Shown: positions 49,440 to 59,684 of the stretch, in pieces | How the letters are laid out: each line of letters opens with the position of its first letter | Numbering within the stretch: position 1 is the stretch's first letter | NCBI RefSeq assembly: GCF_019551475.1 | Contig: NZ_CP047159.1 | Location: 1-64,000 of the forward strand | DNA from: Prevotella sp. Rep29 | GTDB lineage: Bacteria > Bacteroidota > Bacteroidia > Bacteroidales > Bacteroidaceae | DNA length: 64,000 nt | Reading direction: 5' to 3' | The notes under the pieces: model-generated | The model's input: only the letters and a program-made list of their open reading frames with translations | The model's database searches: none | What the model was told of the DNA's origin: nothing | Program-made: the position numbers and the translations under genes

Positions 49440-50894
49440 ATGAAATTAAAGGATTTACTCATCAACTGTAAGCCTATTCAGATCCAAGGTAACGAGGATG
49501 TGGAAATCACGGCTGTGGATATCGACTCCAGAAAAGTGGGGAAGGGAGGTCTCTTTGTGGCAATGAAAGGGACACAGACCGACGGTCACCAGTTTATCGA
49601 AAAAGCGATAGGACTGGGTGCTGTCGCCGTTCTTTGCGAGGACATGCCCGAGCATCAGTTGCCGACAGTCACTTATGTGCAGCTGCCATCCACGGAAGAA
49701 GCCGTAGGCGAGGTGGCTACACGCTTCTATGGCGACCCCTCACACCGTCTCAAACTGGTCGGAGTGACAGGGACCAACGGAAAGACAACCATCGCCACAT
49801 TATTATATAATATGTTCAGGAAGTTCGGACATCGGGTGGGACTTCTCTCCACTGTCTGTAACTATATCGAAGACGAGGCAATTCCTGCCAGTCATACCAC
49901 CCCCGATGCCATAGAACTGAACAAGTTGCTGGCGCGCATGGTAGAGGCAGGATGCGAATATGTCTTTATGGAATGTTCTTCACATGCCATAGCCCAGCAT
50001 CGCATCGGTGGACTGCATTTCACGGGTGGACTCTTTACTAATCTGACGCGTGACCATCTCGACTATCATAAGACGTTCGAAGCCTATCGGGATGCGAAGA
50101 AGAAGTTCTTCGACATGTTGCCGAAGACAGCCTTTGCCATCATCAATAGCGACGATAAAAATGGCAGCTTTATGGTTCAGAACACCAAGGCAATGGTAAA
50201 AACCTATTCCGTTCGGACGATGGCAGACTATCGTGCACGGCTGTTGGAATGTCACTTCGAGGGCATGTACCTGGAAGTGGACGGCAGGGAAGTCGGTGTG
50301 CAGTTTATAGGTAAGTTCAATGTCAGCAACCTGTTGGCAGTGTATGGTTGCGCTGTCATGTTGGGAAAACGTCCCGAAGATGTGCTGGTCGTGATGAGCA
50401 CGTTGAAAAGTGTGAGTGGCAGATTGCAACCATTGCGTTCACCGGAAGGTTTTACGGCAATCGTCGATTATGCCCATACACCCGATGCACTGGCTAATGT
50501 GTTGAATGCCATACATGAAGTGCTCAACGGAAAAGGAAAGGTGATAACTGTCTGTGGTGCCGGCGGTAACCGTGATAAGGGAAAGCGTCCGCTCATGGCA
50601 CAAGAAGCAGTCAGACAGAGCGACCAGGTGATTGTGACGAGCGACAATCCGCGTTTCGAAGAGCCGCAAGCCATCATCGACGATATGTTGGAAGGGCTCA
50701 ATAAAGAGCAAAAGAAAAAGACCCTGAGCATTGTCGATCGGCGCGAAGCCATTCGTACAGCATGTATGCTGGCAAAGAAAGGCGATGTGGTGCTCGTGGC
50801 AGGAAAAGGACATGAGGACTATCAGGAAATCAAGGGAGTGAAACATCATTTCGATGATTGTGAGGTGCTCAGGGAAATATTCAATAATCAATAA
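49440..50894 (+). CDS. murE: UDP-MurNAc-tripeptide synthetase MurE
   Basis: The 484-residue Mur ligase adds the third residue to UDP-MurNAc-L-Ala-D-Glu. It has [18 protein letters not shown] (ATP site), [16 protein letters not shown], and the specificity loop [15 protein letters not shown] at that site marks a meso-diaminopimelate ligase. The ATG at 49440 ([12 protein letters not shown]) is chosen over one 12 codons upstream that overlaps the ftsI end; it lies 14 bp after the ftsI stop. Confidence 0.95.
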   Translation: MKLKDLLINCKPIQIQGNEDVEITAVDIDSRKVGKGGLFVAMKGTQTDGHQFIEKAIGLGAVAVLCEDMPEHQLPTVTYVQLPSTEEAVGEVATRFYGDPSHRLKLVGVTGTNGKTTIATLLYNMFRKFGHRVGLLSTVCNYIEDEAIPASHTTPDAIELNKLLARMVEAGCEYVFMECSSHAIAQHRIGGLHFTGGLFTNLTRDHLDYHKTFEAYRDAKKKFFDMLPKTAFAIINSDDKNGSFMVQNTKAMVKTYSVRTMADYRARLLECHFEGMYLEVDGREVGVQFIGKFNVSNLLAVYGCAVMLGKRPEDVLVVMSTLKSVSGRLQPLRSPEGFTAIVDYAHTPDALANVLNAIHEVLNGKGKVITVCGAGGNRDKGKRPLMAQEAVRQSDQVIVTSDNPRFEEPQAIIDDMLEGLNKEQKKKTLSIVDRREAIRTACMLAKKGDVVLVAGKGHEDYQEIKGVKHHFDDCEVLREIFNNQ

Positions 50895-50909
50895 GAAAGG
50901 GGAAGGAGT

Positions 50910-52181
50910 ATGTTATACTATCTGTTCAGATTCTTAGACGAATTCAGCATACCGGGCTCACATATGTGGAGCTACATCAGTTTCCGCTCTTTGCTGACAC
51001 TGATTCTGTCGTTGATTATCTCGGCGTGGTTCGGTGAGAAATTTATTAAATACATGAAGCGCAAGCACATCACTGAAGTGCAACGCGATCCATCCATTGA
51101 CCCATTCGGAGTGGAGAAGAAAGGTGTTCCCTCAATGGGTGGAATCATCATTATGGTGTCCATTCTCGTGCCCGTATTGTTGTTGGGACGCATGCGCAAT
51201 ATCTATCTGATACTCATGATTGTAACCACTGTCTGGCTTGGCTTCTTGGGAGGGTTGGATGACTATATCAAGATATTCCGCAAGAACAAAGATGGCTTGA
51301 AAGGGAAGTACAAGATTGTGGGACAAGTGACGATAGGATTGATTGTCGGACTGGTGTTGTGGATGAGCCCTGATGCGAAAATCAATGAGAATGTCGAGAT
51401 AGAGAAACAAGGACAAGAGATCGTCGTCAGGCATAAGTCTGAGGCGGTGAAATCGCTTAAGACCACGATACCTTTCGTGAAAAACCACAATCTCGACTAT
51501 TCCGAGATGATGGCGTTTTGCGGTAAGTATAAGAATGCCGCAGGATGGATACTTTTCGTCATCATGACCATCTTGGTCGTGACGGCAGTCTCGAACGGAG
51601 CCAATCTGAACGACGGAATGGACGGAATGTGTGCCGGCACGTCAGCAATTATCGGTGTGGCATTGGGCATTTTTGCTTATGTCAGTTCGCACATAGAATA
51701 TGCCTCCTATCTGAATATCATGTATATTCCAGGTTCGCAGGAGCTGGTCGTGTTCCTTTGTGCCTTTATTGGCGCCATGATTGGTTTCCTCTGGTACAAC
51801 GCCTATCCAGCACAAGTGTTCATGGGCGATACCGGTTCGCTGATGATTGGCGGAATTATAGCCGTGGTAGCCATTATCATTCATAAAGAACTGATGCTGC
51901 CCATACTCTGTGGCATCTTCTTCGTGGAGAGTTTGAGTGTCATTATCCAGACACAATATTTCAAGTATATGAAACATAAGGGGCAGCGTGTGCGCATATT
52001 CCGGGCAGCTCCCATTCATGATACATTCCGTAAATTGGATTCCCAGCTCGACCCGGAAAGTCGTTATGTGTTGAAGAAATGGCCGCACCGTCCGTTCCAT
52101 GAGTCAAAAATCACCATCCGCTTTTGGATTGTAACGATCATTTTAGCTGCTTTGACAATCATCACATTGAAGGTTCGATAG
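50910..52181 (+). CDS. mraY: Phospho-MurNAc-pentapeptide transferase MraY
   Basis: The 423-residue integral membrane enzyme makes lipid I from UDP-MurNAc-pentapeptide and undecaprenyl phosphate. It shows VPSMGGIIIMVSIL, GGLDDYIKIFRKNKDGLKGKYK, NGANLNDGMDGMCAGTSAI, AQVFMGDTGSLMIGG and the loop HKGQRVRIFRAAPIHDTFRK. Compared with MraY of E. coli it has an insertion of about 60 residues after the fourth helix (WMSPDAKINENVE to FCGKYKNAAG), which is a Bacteroidetes feature. Confidence 0.96.
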   Translation: MLYYLFRFLDEFSIPGSHMWSYISFRSLLTLILSLIISAWFGEKFIKYMKRKHITEVQRDPSIDPFGVEKKGVPSMGGIIIMVSILVPVLLLGRMRNIYLILMIVTTVWLGFLGGLDDYIKIFRKNKDGLKGKYKIVGQVTIGLIVGLVLWMSPDAKINENVEIEKQGQEIVVRHKSEAVKSLKTTIPFVKNHNLDYSEMMAFCGKYKNAAGWILFVIMTILVVTAVSNGANLNDGMDGMCAGTSAIIGVALGIFAYVSSHIEYASYLNIMYIPGSQELVVFLCAFIGAMIGFLWYNAYPAQVFMGDTGSLMIGGIIAVVAIIIHKELMLPILCGIFFVESLSVIIQTQYFKYMKHKGQRVRIFRAAPIHDTFRKLDSQLDPESRYVLKKWPHRPFHESKITIRFWIVTIILAALTIITLKVR

Positions 52182-52223
52182 GCTTGTTTCACAATGGAAG
52201 AAAATATTAAAAGGAGAAGTTGA

Positions 52224-53576
52224 ATGATGAAGAAAATCGCAATACTCGGAGCTGCAGAAAGCGGAACGGGAGCTGCCATACTGGCAAAGAAAGAGGGGTA
52301 TGACGTGTTTGTGTCGGACATGTCGCCCATTAAAGAGCGCTATAAGAAAATGCTTGACGAACGCCAGATAGTATGGGAAGAAGGGCATCACACTGAAGCA
52401 CGTATTCTTGACGCAGAAGAGATCGTCAAGAGTCCGGGCATACCCGATGAGGCTCCGATTGTCAAGAAAGCCATAGAAAAAGGCATCCGTATTATCAGCG
52501 AGATAGAGTTTGCCGGAAGATATACCAATTCGAAAATGATATGTATCACGGGGTCAAACGGGAAGACCACCACCACCTCGCTTATCTATCATATATTCAA
52601 GACAGCCGGTTACGATGCAGGGCTCGCCGGGAATATTGGAAATTCGCTTGCTTTGCAGGTGGCAGAAGAACCGCACGAATATTACATCATCGAATTGAGT
52701 TCGTTCCAGTTGGACAACATGTATGATTTCCGTGCCGATATCGCTATTCTGTTGAATATCACACCCGACCATCTTGACCGTTATGGCAACTGCATGCAGA
52801 ATTATGTAGATGCAAAAATGCGTATTACGCAGAATCAGACGTCCGAAGATGCGTTCATTTATTGGGCAGACGACCCAATCATTAAGCGCGAATTGGAAAA
52901 ATATGACATCAAGGCGGTGCAGTGTCCGTTCTCTGAGGTGAAGAAAAAAGGCGTCATCGGCTATATGGAAGAAGGACAGTACAAAATAGAATATCCGACG
53001 CCCTTCAATATGGAACAGGAAGAACTGAGCCTGACGGGACGTCACAATATCTATAACTCACTGGCAGCCGGTATAGCTTCGAACATCAGCGGAATCAAGA
53101 AAGATGTTATCCGCCAGTCACTTAGCGACTTTCCCGGTGTTGAGCATCGGTTAGAGCGTGTATGTAAGGTGGATGGCGTGGAATATATCAATGACTCAAA
53201 AGCCACGAATGTCGATGCATGTTGGTATGCTTTGGAGAGTATGAAGACGCCGACGATTCTGATTATCGGTGGCAAAGACAAAGGCAATGATTATGAACCG
53301 ATTCGGGAATTGGTGAAGAAGAAATGTGCGGGTCTGGTCTTCCTGGGAGCAGACAATACCAAGCTGCATGATTTCTTCGACTCTTTAGGGATTCCCGTTC
53401 GTGACACCCATTCAATGAAAGATTGTGTGGCGGCTTGTCGTGAATTGGCAAAGCCAGGCGATACGGTATTGTTAAGTCCTTGCTGTGCTTCGTTCGACCT
53501 CTTTAAAAACATGGAAGACCGTGGCGAGCAGTTCAAGACATTGGTAAGAGAGCTACGAAAAGAGAAAGATGAATAA
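52224..53576 (+). CDS. murD: UDP-MurNAc-L-alanine:D-glutamate ligase MurD
   Basis: The 450-residue Mur ligase adds D-Glu. Seen are the N-terminal Rossmann-like AILGAAESGTGAAILAKKEGYDV, the ATP loop MICITGSNGKTTTTSLIYHIF, the central LNITPDHLDRYGN and the C-terminal LERVCKVDGVEYINDSKATNVDA. Its 3' end overlaps ftsW by 8 bp, implying coupled translation. Two ATGs (52224, 52227) could start it. Confidence 0.96.
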   Translation: MMKKIAILGAAESGTGAAILAKKEGYDVFVSDMSPIKERYKKMLDERQIVWEEGHHTEARILDAEEIVKSPGIPDEAPIVKKAIEKGIRIISEIEFAGRYTNSKMICITGSNGKTTTTSLIYHIFKTAGYDAGLAGNIGNSLALQVAEEPHEYYIIELSSFQLDNMYDFRADIAILLNITPDHLDRYGNCMQNYVDAKMRITQNQTSEDAFIYWADDPIIKRELEKYDIKAVQCPFSEVKKKGVIGYMEEGQYKIEYPTPFNMEQEELSLTGRHNIYNSLAAGIASNISGIKKDVIRQSLSDFPGVEHRLERVCKVDGVEYINDSKATNVDACWYALESMKTPTILIIGGKDKGNDYEPIRELVKKKCAGLVFLGADNTKLHDFFDSLGIPVRDTHSMKDCVAACRELAKPGDTVLLSPCCASFDLFKNMEDRGEQFKTLVRELRKEKDE

Positions 53577-54828
53577 GAAGATAGGAAATATATTCAAGGG
53601 CGACAAAGTGATATGGATGGTATTCTTCTTCCTTTGTCTTATTAGCGTCGTGGAGGTGTTCAGTGCTTCCAGTTCGCTGACATATAAGAATGAAAGCTAT
53701 TGGGGACCAGCCCTATACCATGGACGTATCTTGATACTTGGTGTTATTGTGATGATATTTGTTGTCAACATCCCTTGCAAATATTTCAAGATTGTCACGC
53801 CATTCTTGTTGGTTTTTTCTATCATTACATTGTTTTGGGTGCTTGTGGCAGGGACTGCGACTAATGATGCGAGCCGATGGGTCAGTTTCCTCGGCATTCA
53901 GTTCCAGCCATCGGAAATAGCAAAGGGAACGCTCATCCTTGCCGTTGCCCAGATATTGAGTGCGATGCAGACCGACAATGGCGCTGATAAGCACACCATG
54001 AAATATATCCTCATAACCAGTGCTCCGATTATTGTCCTCATCGTAGTGGAAAACTTCTCCACAGCGGCATTGCTTGGAATGGTAGTTCTGATTATGATGA
54101 TTATCGGTCGTGTGCCGATGGTGCAAATAGGAAAGTTGATGGGTGTCGTCATGTTGGTGGTTGTTGTCTTCATCGGCATTATATTGCTGTTAGGAAAGAA
54201 CGATGAAGGAGAAAATGCTGAGACCAAACAGCAGATGACGGAGCAGGTGGAGAGCAACGAAAAACCTTCTTCGGTAGAGAAAATATTCCATCGGTTCGGA
54301 ACATGGAAGGGACGTATCCTGAGTTTCTTCGATTCGAAGGAAGTGCCGCCAGAAGAGTTTGATCTTGACAAGAATTCGCAGGTGGGTCATTCGAATATCG
54401 CCATAGCCACATCGAACATCATAGGAAAAGGACCGGGCAACTCCGTGGAGCGTGATTTCTTGCCGCAGGCGTTCTCCGACTTTATCTATGCAATCATCAT
54501 TGAAGAGATGGGAATCGTCGGTGGGGCGTTTGTCGCAATACTCTATATCATCTTGCTGTTCCGCACGGGGCGCATAGCCAACCGCTGCGAAAATAACTTC
54601 CCGGCATTTCTCGCCATGGGATTGGCTCTGCTTTTAGTGTCACAGGCATTGTTCAATATGCTGGTGGCAGTAGGGTTGGCTCCCGTCACAGGACAGCCGC
54701 TTCCACTCATTAGTAAAGGTGGAACCTCGTCGATTATCAACTGCATCTATATCGGAGTGATTTTAAGTATCAGCCGGTCAGCCAAGAAAAAGGATTTCCG
54801 GACAAAAGAGATGAAAACGTCCGAATAG
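53569..54828 (+). CDS. ftsW: Septal peptidoglycan polymerase FtsW
   Basis: The 419-residue SEDS protein has about ten membrane segments, with WGPALYHGRILIL, ASRWVSFLGIQFQPSEIAKGTLI (the catalytic-region QPSE), a cytosol/periplasm loop of about 90 residues, SDFIYAIIIEEMGIVGGAF and LPLISKGGTSSIIN. It polymerises lipid II at the septum with FtsI. The long charged loop (NDEGENAETKQQMTEQVESN, about residues 208-265) is a group feature. Confidence 0.95.
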   Translation: MNKKIGNIFKGDKVIWMVFFFLCLISVVEVFSASSSLTYKNESYWGPALYHGRILILGVIVMIFVVNIPCKYFKIVTPFLLVFSIITLFWVLVAGTATNDASRWVSFLGIQFQPSEIAKGTLILAVAQILSAMQTDNGADKHTMKYILITSAPIIVLIVVENFSTAALLGMVVLIMMIIGRVPMVQIGKLMGVVMLVVVVFIGIILLLGKNDEGENAETKQQMTEQVESNEKPSSVEKIFHRFGTWKGRILSFFDSKEVPPEEFDLDKNSQVGHSNIAIATSNIIGKGPGNSVERDFLPQAFSDFIYAIIIEEMGIVGGAFVAILYIILLFRTGRIANRCENNFPAFLAMGLALLLVSQALFNMLVAVGLAPVTGQPLPLISKGGTSSIINCIYIGVILSISRSAKKKDFRTKEMKTSE

Positions 54829-54914
54829 GCATTTCCTCATTCAATTAAATGGATGAAAATGATAGAAAGAGAAAAAAAAATATTATTTTTGCAAAGGATA
54901 AAAGTTCAACACAA

Positions 54915-56033
54915 ATGGAGCGGAATCTAAAGGTAATTATCAGTGGAGGCGGAACAGGCGGGCATATATTTCCTGCTATCTCCATTGCCAATGCAATCAA
55001 GGCAAAACAGCCGGGAGCGGAAATCCTGTTTGTGGGCGCTTTGGGACGTATGGAGATGCAGCGTGTTCCCGCTGCTGGTTACGAGATAAAAGGACTTCCG
55101 ATATGTGGGTTTGACAGAAAGAATCTGCTGAAAAACGTGTCGGTACTTTTCAAAATATGGAAGAGCCAGCGTTTGGCAAAAAAAATCATAAAGGAATTCC
55201 AGCCCCAGGTGGCTGTCGGTGTCGGAGGCTATGCAAGCGGTCCGACGCTCAACAAGGCGGCAGCAATGGGCATTCCTTGTATAATACAAGAGCAGAACAG
55301 CTATGCAGGTGTAACCAATAAGTTGTTGGCAAAGAAAGCTGAAAAGATCTGTGTGGCATACGAAGGTATGGAGCGCTTTTTCCCTGCGGAGAAAATCATT
55401 CTGACGGGTAATCCCGTGCGTCAGGATTTGCTGGAATCTACACACTCTAAGGCAGAAGCCGTAAAAGCTTTTGGACTTGACCCGGCGAAGAAAACCGTGC
55501 TTCTCGTTGGCGGAAGCTTGGGAGCAAGAACAATGAATGAAAGCGTTTTACAGCATCTTGATGCAATAGCAGAGAGTTCAGTACAGATGATATGGCAGAC
55601 TGGTAAGTATTATTACTCCGCCATGACGGAAGAGTTGAAAAAGCATCAGCCAATAGAAAATCTTAAAGTGCTGGACTTTGTCAGCGATATGGGAGCGGCT
55701 TACAAGGCTGCAGATTTGGTGGTCAGCCGTGCAGGTGCAAGCAGCATCAGCGAATTCTGTCTGATAGGGAAGCCTGTCATTCTCGTTCCGAGTCCGAACG
55801 TTGCAGAAGATCATCAGACGAAAAATGCGATGGCACTTGTGAATAAGAATGCAGCCTTGTATGTGAAGGATGTTGAGGCACGGGAACAGTTGATACCATT
55901 AGCAATTGAAACGGTTCAGAATGAACAGAAGTTGCACGAACTGAGCGAGCAGATCTTGAAGATGGCATTGCCGGGCTCTGCAGAAATCATTGCCGACGAG
56001 GTGATCCGTTTAGCAGAAAGACGAAGAGGATGA
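54915..56033 (+). CDS. murG: Lipid II synthase MurG
   Basis: The 372-residue glycosyltransferase transfers GlcNAc to lipid I. Its motifs are VIISGGGTGGHIFPAISIANAI, VAVGVGGYASGPTLNKAA, GIPCIIQEQNSYAGVTNKLLA, LLVGGSLGARTMNESV and ADLVVSRAGASSISEFC. The start at 54915 begins the conserved N-terminus; an upstream ATG (54849) would add 22 charged residues and cross a -7-like TATTTTTG at 54884-54891, a possible weak internal promoter without a -33 element. Overlaps murC by 4 bp. Confidence 0.95.
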   Translation: MERNLKVIISGGGTGGHIFPAISIANAIKAKQPGAEILFVGALGRMEMQRVPAAGYEIKGLPICGFDRKNLLKNVSVLFKIWKSQRLAKKIIKEFQPQVAVGVGGYASGPTLNKAAAMGIPCIIQEQNSYAGVTNKLLAKKAEKICVAYEGMERFFPAEKIILTGNPVRQDLLESTHSKAEAVKAFGLDPAKKTVLLVGGSLGARTMNESVLQHLDAIAESSVQMIWQTGKYYYSAMTEELKKHQPIENLKVLDFVSDMGAAYKAADLVVSRAGASSISEFCLIGKPVILVPSPNVAEDHQTKNAMALVNKNAALYVKDVEAREQLIPLAIETVQNEQKLHELSEQILKMALPGSAEIIADEVIRLAERRRG

Positions 56034-57406
56034 GTTTTGGAAAAGACATAAAAGCAGTGTACTTTATCGGTGCGGGAGGTATCGGTATGAGTGCGTTGGT
56101 GCGCTATTTCATCAGTCATGGGATGGTCGTGGCTGGATATGATAAGACCAGTTCGGAACTGACCGTCCAGCTTGAAAAAGAAGGAGCCTTGTTGCATTAC
56201 GAGGAAAATGTGGACATGATTCCGCATGCATGCCGTGATGCACAATCCACGCTGGTTGTCTATACGCCGGCAGTGCCTGCAGACCATAAAGAGCTTGTGT
56301 TTTTCCGCGAAAACGGCTTTAAGGTGGAGAAGCGGGCACAGGTTCTGGGCAGATTAACGCAACACCATAAAGGTTTGTGTTTTGCCGGAACGCATGGGAA
56401 GACCACAACCTCTGCCATGTGTGCACACATCATGCACCAGAGTCAGATTGACTGTAATGCTTTCTTGGGCGGCATCTTGAAAAACTACCACACCAACTAT
56501 ATTCTTTCGAAAAGCAATTACGTTGTTGTGGAGGCTGACGAGTTTGACCGTTCGTTCCATTGGCTGCGTCCGTGGATTGCCGTTGTCACTTCAACCGATC
56601 CAGACCATTTGGACATCTACGGGACAAAAGAGGCTTACTTGGAGAGTTTTCGCCATTATACGACGCTCATCCAGCCTAGTGGTGCACTTGTGATTCGCAA
56701 GGGTGTGGAGATGAAACCTGCCGTGCAAGAAGGCGTTCGTGTGTTTGAATATGGTCTGGATGAAGGTGAGTTTCGGGCAGAAAATATTGTGATAGACAAT
56801 GGAGAAATCACGTTCGATTTTGTGTCACCGATAGAAAATATTCCCGGCATTCAGTTGGGACAACCCGTCACCATCAACATTGAGAATGGAATCGCTGCGA
56901 TGGCTGTAGCGCAGTTGTGTGGTTGTACGGCGGCAGAGTTGCGATATGGCATGAAAACCTATGGAGGCGTGGAGCGTCGTTTCGATTTCAAGATTAAGGA
57001 CGATCGTCATGTGTTTCTTAGCGATTATGCCCATCATCCTAAAGAGATTTACCAGAGTGCGAAAAGCATTCGTGAACTATATAGAAACAGGACAATAACA
57101 GCGATATTCCAACCGCACCTCTATACACGGACGAGAGACTTCTATCGGGAATTTGCCGATGCGTTGAGTCAGCTTGACGAGGTAATACTGTGCGATATCT
57201 ATCCAGCTCGGGAAGAGCCGATTCCCGGTGTGACATCGAAGTTGATTTATGACCACCTACGGGAAGGTGTGAAGAAACAACTGATACGGAAAGATGAGGT
57301 CTTGGAGCTGGTGAAAAACCGCGACTTTGACGTGCTGATGGTGCTTGGAGCCGGTGATTTGGATAATTACGTACCGCAAATTAAGAAACTATTAGAAGAG
57401 AAATAG
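56030..57406 (+). CDS. murC: UDP-MurNAc:L-alanine ligase MurC
   Basis: The 458-residue Mur ligase adds L-Ala, the first residue of the stem peptide. It shows VYFIGAGGIGMSALVRYF, GLCFAGTHGKTTTSAMCAHIM, VVVEADEFDRSFHWLRP, VTSTDPDHLDIYG and FLSDYAHHPKEIYQS. It starts inside the murG stop (ATGA) and ends one base before the ftsQ start. Confidence 0.96.
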   Translation: MSFGKDIKAVYFIGAGGIGMSALVRYFISHGMVVAGYDKTSSELTVQLEKEGALLHYEENVDMIPHACRDAQSTLVVYTPAVPADHKELVFFRENGFKVEKRAQVLGRLTQHHKGLCFAGTHGKTTTSAMCAHIMHQSQIDCNAFLGGILKNYHTNYILSKSNYVVVEADEFDRSFHWLRPWIAVVTSTDPDHLDIYGTKEAYLESFRHYTTLIQPSGALVIRKGVEMKPAVQEGVRVFEYGLDEGEFRAENIVIDNGEITFDFVSPIENIPGIQLGQPVTINIENGIAAMAVAQLCGCTAAELRYGMKTYGGVERRFDFKIKDDRHVFLSDYAHHPKEIYQSAKSIRELYRNRTITAIFQPHLYTRTRDFYREFADALSQLDEVILCDIYPAREEPIPGVTSKLIYDHLREGVKKQLIRKDEVLELVKNRDFDVLMVLGAGDLDNYVPQIKKLLEEK

Positions 57407-57407
57407 A

Positions 57408-58193
57408 ATGCCATTTTGGAGGAAAACCACAATTGTCGTACTGGATGTCGTGCTCGCCATCTATCTCGTATTTGCCATCGTCTCGTTCAACAAACCTGAT
57501 GAGGAAGGAAAGACGTGCGCAAAGGTGAACATCAATGTGGCAGACGAAATGACGAACGGTTTTCTTAGTGCTGGAGAAATAAAGAATATCCTTGTGCGCA
57601 ACAAGATCTATCCATGGCAGAAGCCTGTCAGTCAGATCAGCATGCGCAAGATAGAAGAAGAACTGAAAGAAAGTCCGTTTGTCAATACGGCAGAGTGTTA
57701 TAAGACGCAGAATGGGGATGTCTATATCAACGTGACGCAACGAACGCCGGTTATTCGCGTCAAGAGCAATAGTGGTGATGACTATTATTTGGACGATATG
57801 GGGCGTGAGATGCCGAACTCGAAATACACTTCGGACCTGATTATCGCAACAGGTTCCATCAGTAAGAACTATGCGAGAAACTACATCTCGCTGATAGCGA
57901 TGTATCTGTCCGCAGATGAGTTGTGGAAGAATCAGGTGGAACAGATTCATGTACTTTCCGACCGGAGCATAGAATTAGTGCCACGTGTGGGGAACCATAT
58001 TCTCTGTATCGGCAGATTGCCTGAATATATCGAGCCGTCGAAGCGGGAAAAAGGTGTGAACGAGTTTATGAAGAAGAAACTCTCGCGCATCGAATTGTTC
58101 TATCAGTATGGGCTTTCACAAGCAGGGTGGAACAAATATTCCTATATCAATTTTGAATTTGACAATCAGATTATTTGTAAACGAAATAAATGA
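57408..58193 (+). CDS. ftsQ: Cell division protein FtsQ
   Basis: The 261-residue protein has one N-terminal membrane helix (VVLDVVLAIYLVFAIVSF, residues 8-26), a POTRA-like region (VNINVADEMTNGFLSAGEI, MRKIEEELKESPFVNTAEC) and a beta domain (DVYINVTQRTPVIRVKS, YYLDDMGREMPNS). Position between murC and ftsA and this topology mark it as FtsQ/DivIB, a scaffold of the divisome in the periplasm. Confidence 0.92.
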   Translation: MPFWRKTTIVVLDVVLAIYLVFAIVSFNKPDEEGKTCAKVNINVADEMTNGFLSAGEIKNILVRNKIYPWQKPVSQISMRKIEEELKESPFVNTAECYKTQNGDVYINVTQRTPVIRVKSNSGDDYYLDDMGREMPNSKYTSDLIIATGSISKNYARNYISLIAMYLSADELWKNQVEQIHVLSDRSIELVPRVGNHILCIGRLPEYIEPSKREKGVNEFMKKKLSRIELFYQYGLSQAGWNKYSYINFEFDNQIICKRNK

Positions 58194-58215
58194 ACATAAA
58201 AATAGAATATAGCGT

Positions 58216-59679
58216 ATGCCAGCAAAGGAATTTATCGTAGCCATTGAGTTAGGCTCATCCAAAATTACAGGTGTCGCCGGAAGAAAAAACCTGGACGGAA
58301 GTATATCGGTGCTCGCAGTTGCCAAGGAAGACTCCACCGCATGTATTCGGAAAGGTGTGATTTATAACATCGACAAGACCGGCGCATGTCTGACGAACAT
58401 TGTCAACAAACTGAAAGCAGCTCTGAAGATGGAGATTGCGCATGTTTATGTGGGTGTCGGCGGACAGTCGATTAGAAGTGTCAAGAACGTCATCCTGAAG
58501 GACTTGCCGGAAGAAACCACCATTACACAGAAGATGGTGAATGAGCTGATGGATACCAACCGCAACATGAAATATCCTGAGCAGGAAATTCTCGATGCGG
58601 CAACTCAGGAATATAAGGTCGGAACGGTGTTTCAACTCGACCCCGTGGGTATTCAGAGTACCCATTTGGAAGGAAACTTCCTTAACATCCTGTGGCGTCA
58701 GGCGTTCTACCGCAAACTGAATCAGTGCTTTGACAATGCTGGAATAGCCATTGGCGAACTGTATTTGGCACCTTTGGCACTCGCAGACAGCATCTTGACC
58801 GAAGCTGAGAAGCGCGGTGGCTGTGTGTTGGTGGACCTTGGAGCAGACACCACGACCGTGTCAGTTTACTATAAGAATATTCTCCGGCACCTTGCCGTCA
58901 TCCCGATTGGTGGCAATAATATCACGAAAGACATTGCTTCCCTGCAGATTGAAGAGGCAGATGCTGAGCGGATGAAGCTGAAGTACGCCTCTGCATACAC
59001 AGACAACGCTGAAATCGACGATACGCTGAGCTATCCGATAGATATAAGCCGCTCTATTGAGAGCCGTCGGTTCATAGAGATTGTTGAGGCACGAATGCAG
59101 GAAATCATCGAGAATGCCTGGTATCAAGTGCCTTCCGAATATTACGATAAATTGCTTGGCGGAATCATCCTCACTGGCGGAGGCTCGAATATGGTGAACA
59201 TCGAGAAGGCATTCCGTAACCATACCCATGTGGATAAGATTCGCACGGCAAAGTTTGTGACCCAAACCATCAATGCCAGCAGCCCGGATATGTTGCCGCA
59301 TGATGGTACGATGAACACCTTGCTCGGATTGCTTGCCAAAGGCGATTTGAACTGTGCTGGCGAAGAACTCGACCCCAACGGAAACCTCTTTGGAGGCAGT
59401 AAGCCGACCACCGGTGGCAATACAGCCGAAAGACATCCTCGTTCGGCATCTGAACTGGAGCCGGGTGTGATACAAACCGCAGCCGAGAAAGAAGAGGCAC
59501 AACGGATAGCTGAGGAGGAAGCTCAGCGGAAAGCAGAGCAAGAGGCACGTCTGCAGGAAGAGGAAGAGCAGAGAAAGAGAGAAGAGGAAGAAGAGCGGCG
59601 CAAGAACAACCTTTGGAACCGCATGGTGCGCGGGGTAAAGGATTTCATCAATAAGATGACCGCAGAAGAGAGTGATTAA
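58216..59679 (+). CDS. ftsA: Cell division protein FtsA
   Basis: The 487-residue actin-like ATPase tethers FtsZ to the membrane. It has the phosphate-1 loop FIVAIELGSSKITGVAG, SHS2-like domain 1C, VLVDLGADTTTVSVYY (phosphate 2) and GGIILTGGGSNMVN. After residue about 390 comes an extended low-complexity tail with a long Glu/Arg/Lys helix (EEEAQRKAEQEARLQEEEEQ) and the terminal amphipathic helix NNLWNRMVRGVKDFINKM, which would bind the membrane. The tail is longer than in E. coli FtsA. Confidence 0.95.
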   Translation: MPAKEFIVAIELGSSKITGVAGRKNLDGSISVLAVAKEDSTACIRKGVIYNIDKTGACLTNIVNKLKAALKMEIAHVYVGVGGQSIRSVKNVILKDLPEETTITQKMVNELMDTNRNMKYPEQEILDAATQEYKVGTVFQLDPVGIQSTHLEGNFLNILWRQAFYRKLNQCFDNAGIAIGELYLAPLALADSILTEAEKRGGCVLVDLGADTTTVSVYYKNILRHLAVIPIGGNNITKDIASLQIEEADAERMKLKYASAYTDNAEIDDTLSYPIDISRSIESRRFIEIVEARMQEIIENAWYQVPSEYYDKLLGGIILTGGGSNMVNIEKAFRNHTHVDKIRTAKFVTQTINASSPDMLPHDGTMNTLLGLLAKGDLNCAGEELDPNGNLFGGSKPTTGGNTAERHPRSASELEPGVIQTAAEKEEAQRIAEEEAQRKAEQEARLQEEEEQRKREEEEERRKNNLWNRMVRGVKDFINKMTAEESD

Positions 59680-59684
59680 CTACG

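Noticed and set aside
54849..54914. Upstream start for murG adding 22 residues
   Set aside because: The extension is lysine-rich, not part of the family, and crosses a -7-like box; the ATG at 54915 begins the conserved N-terminus.
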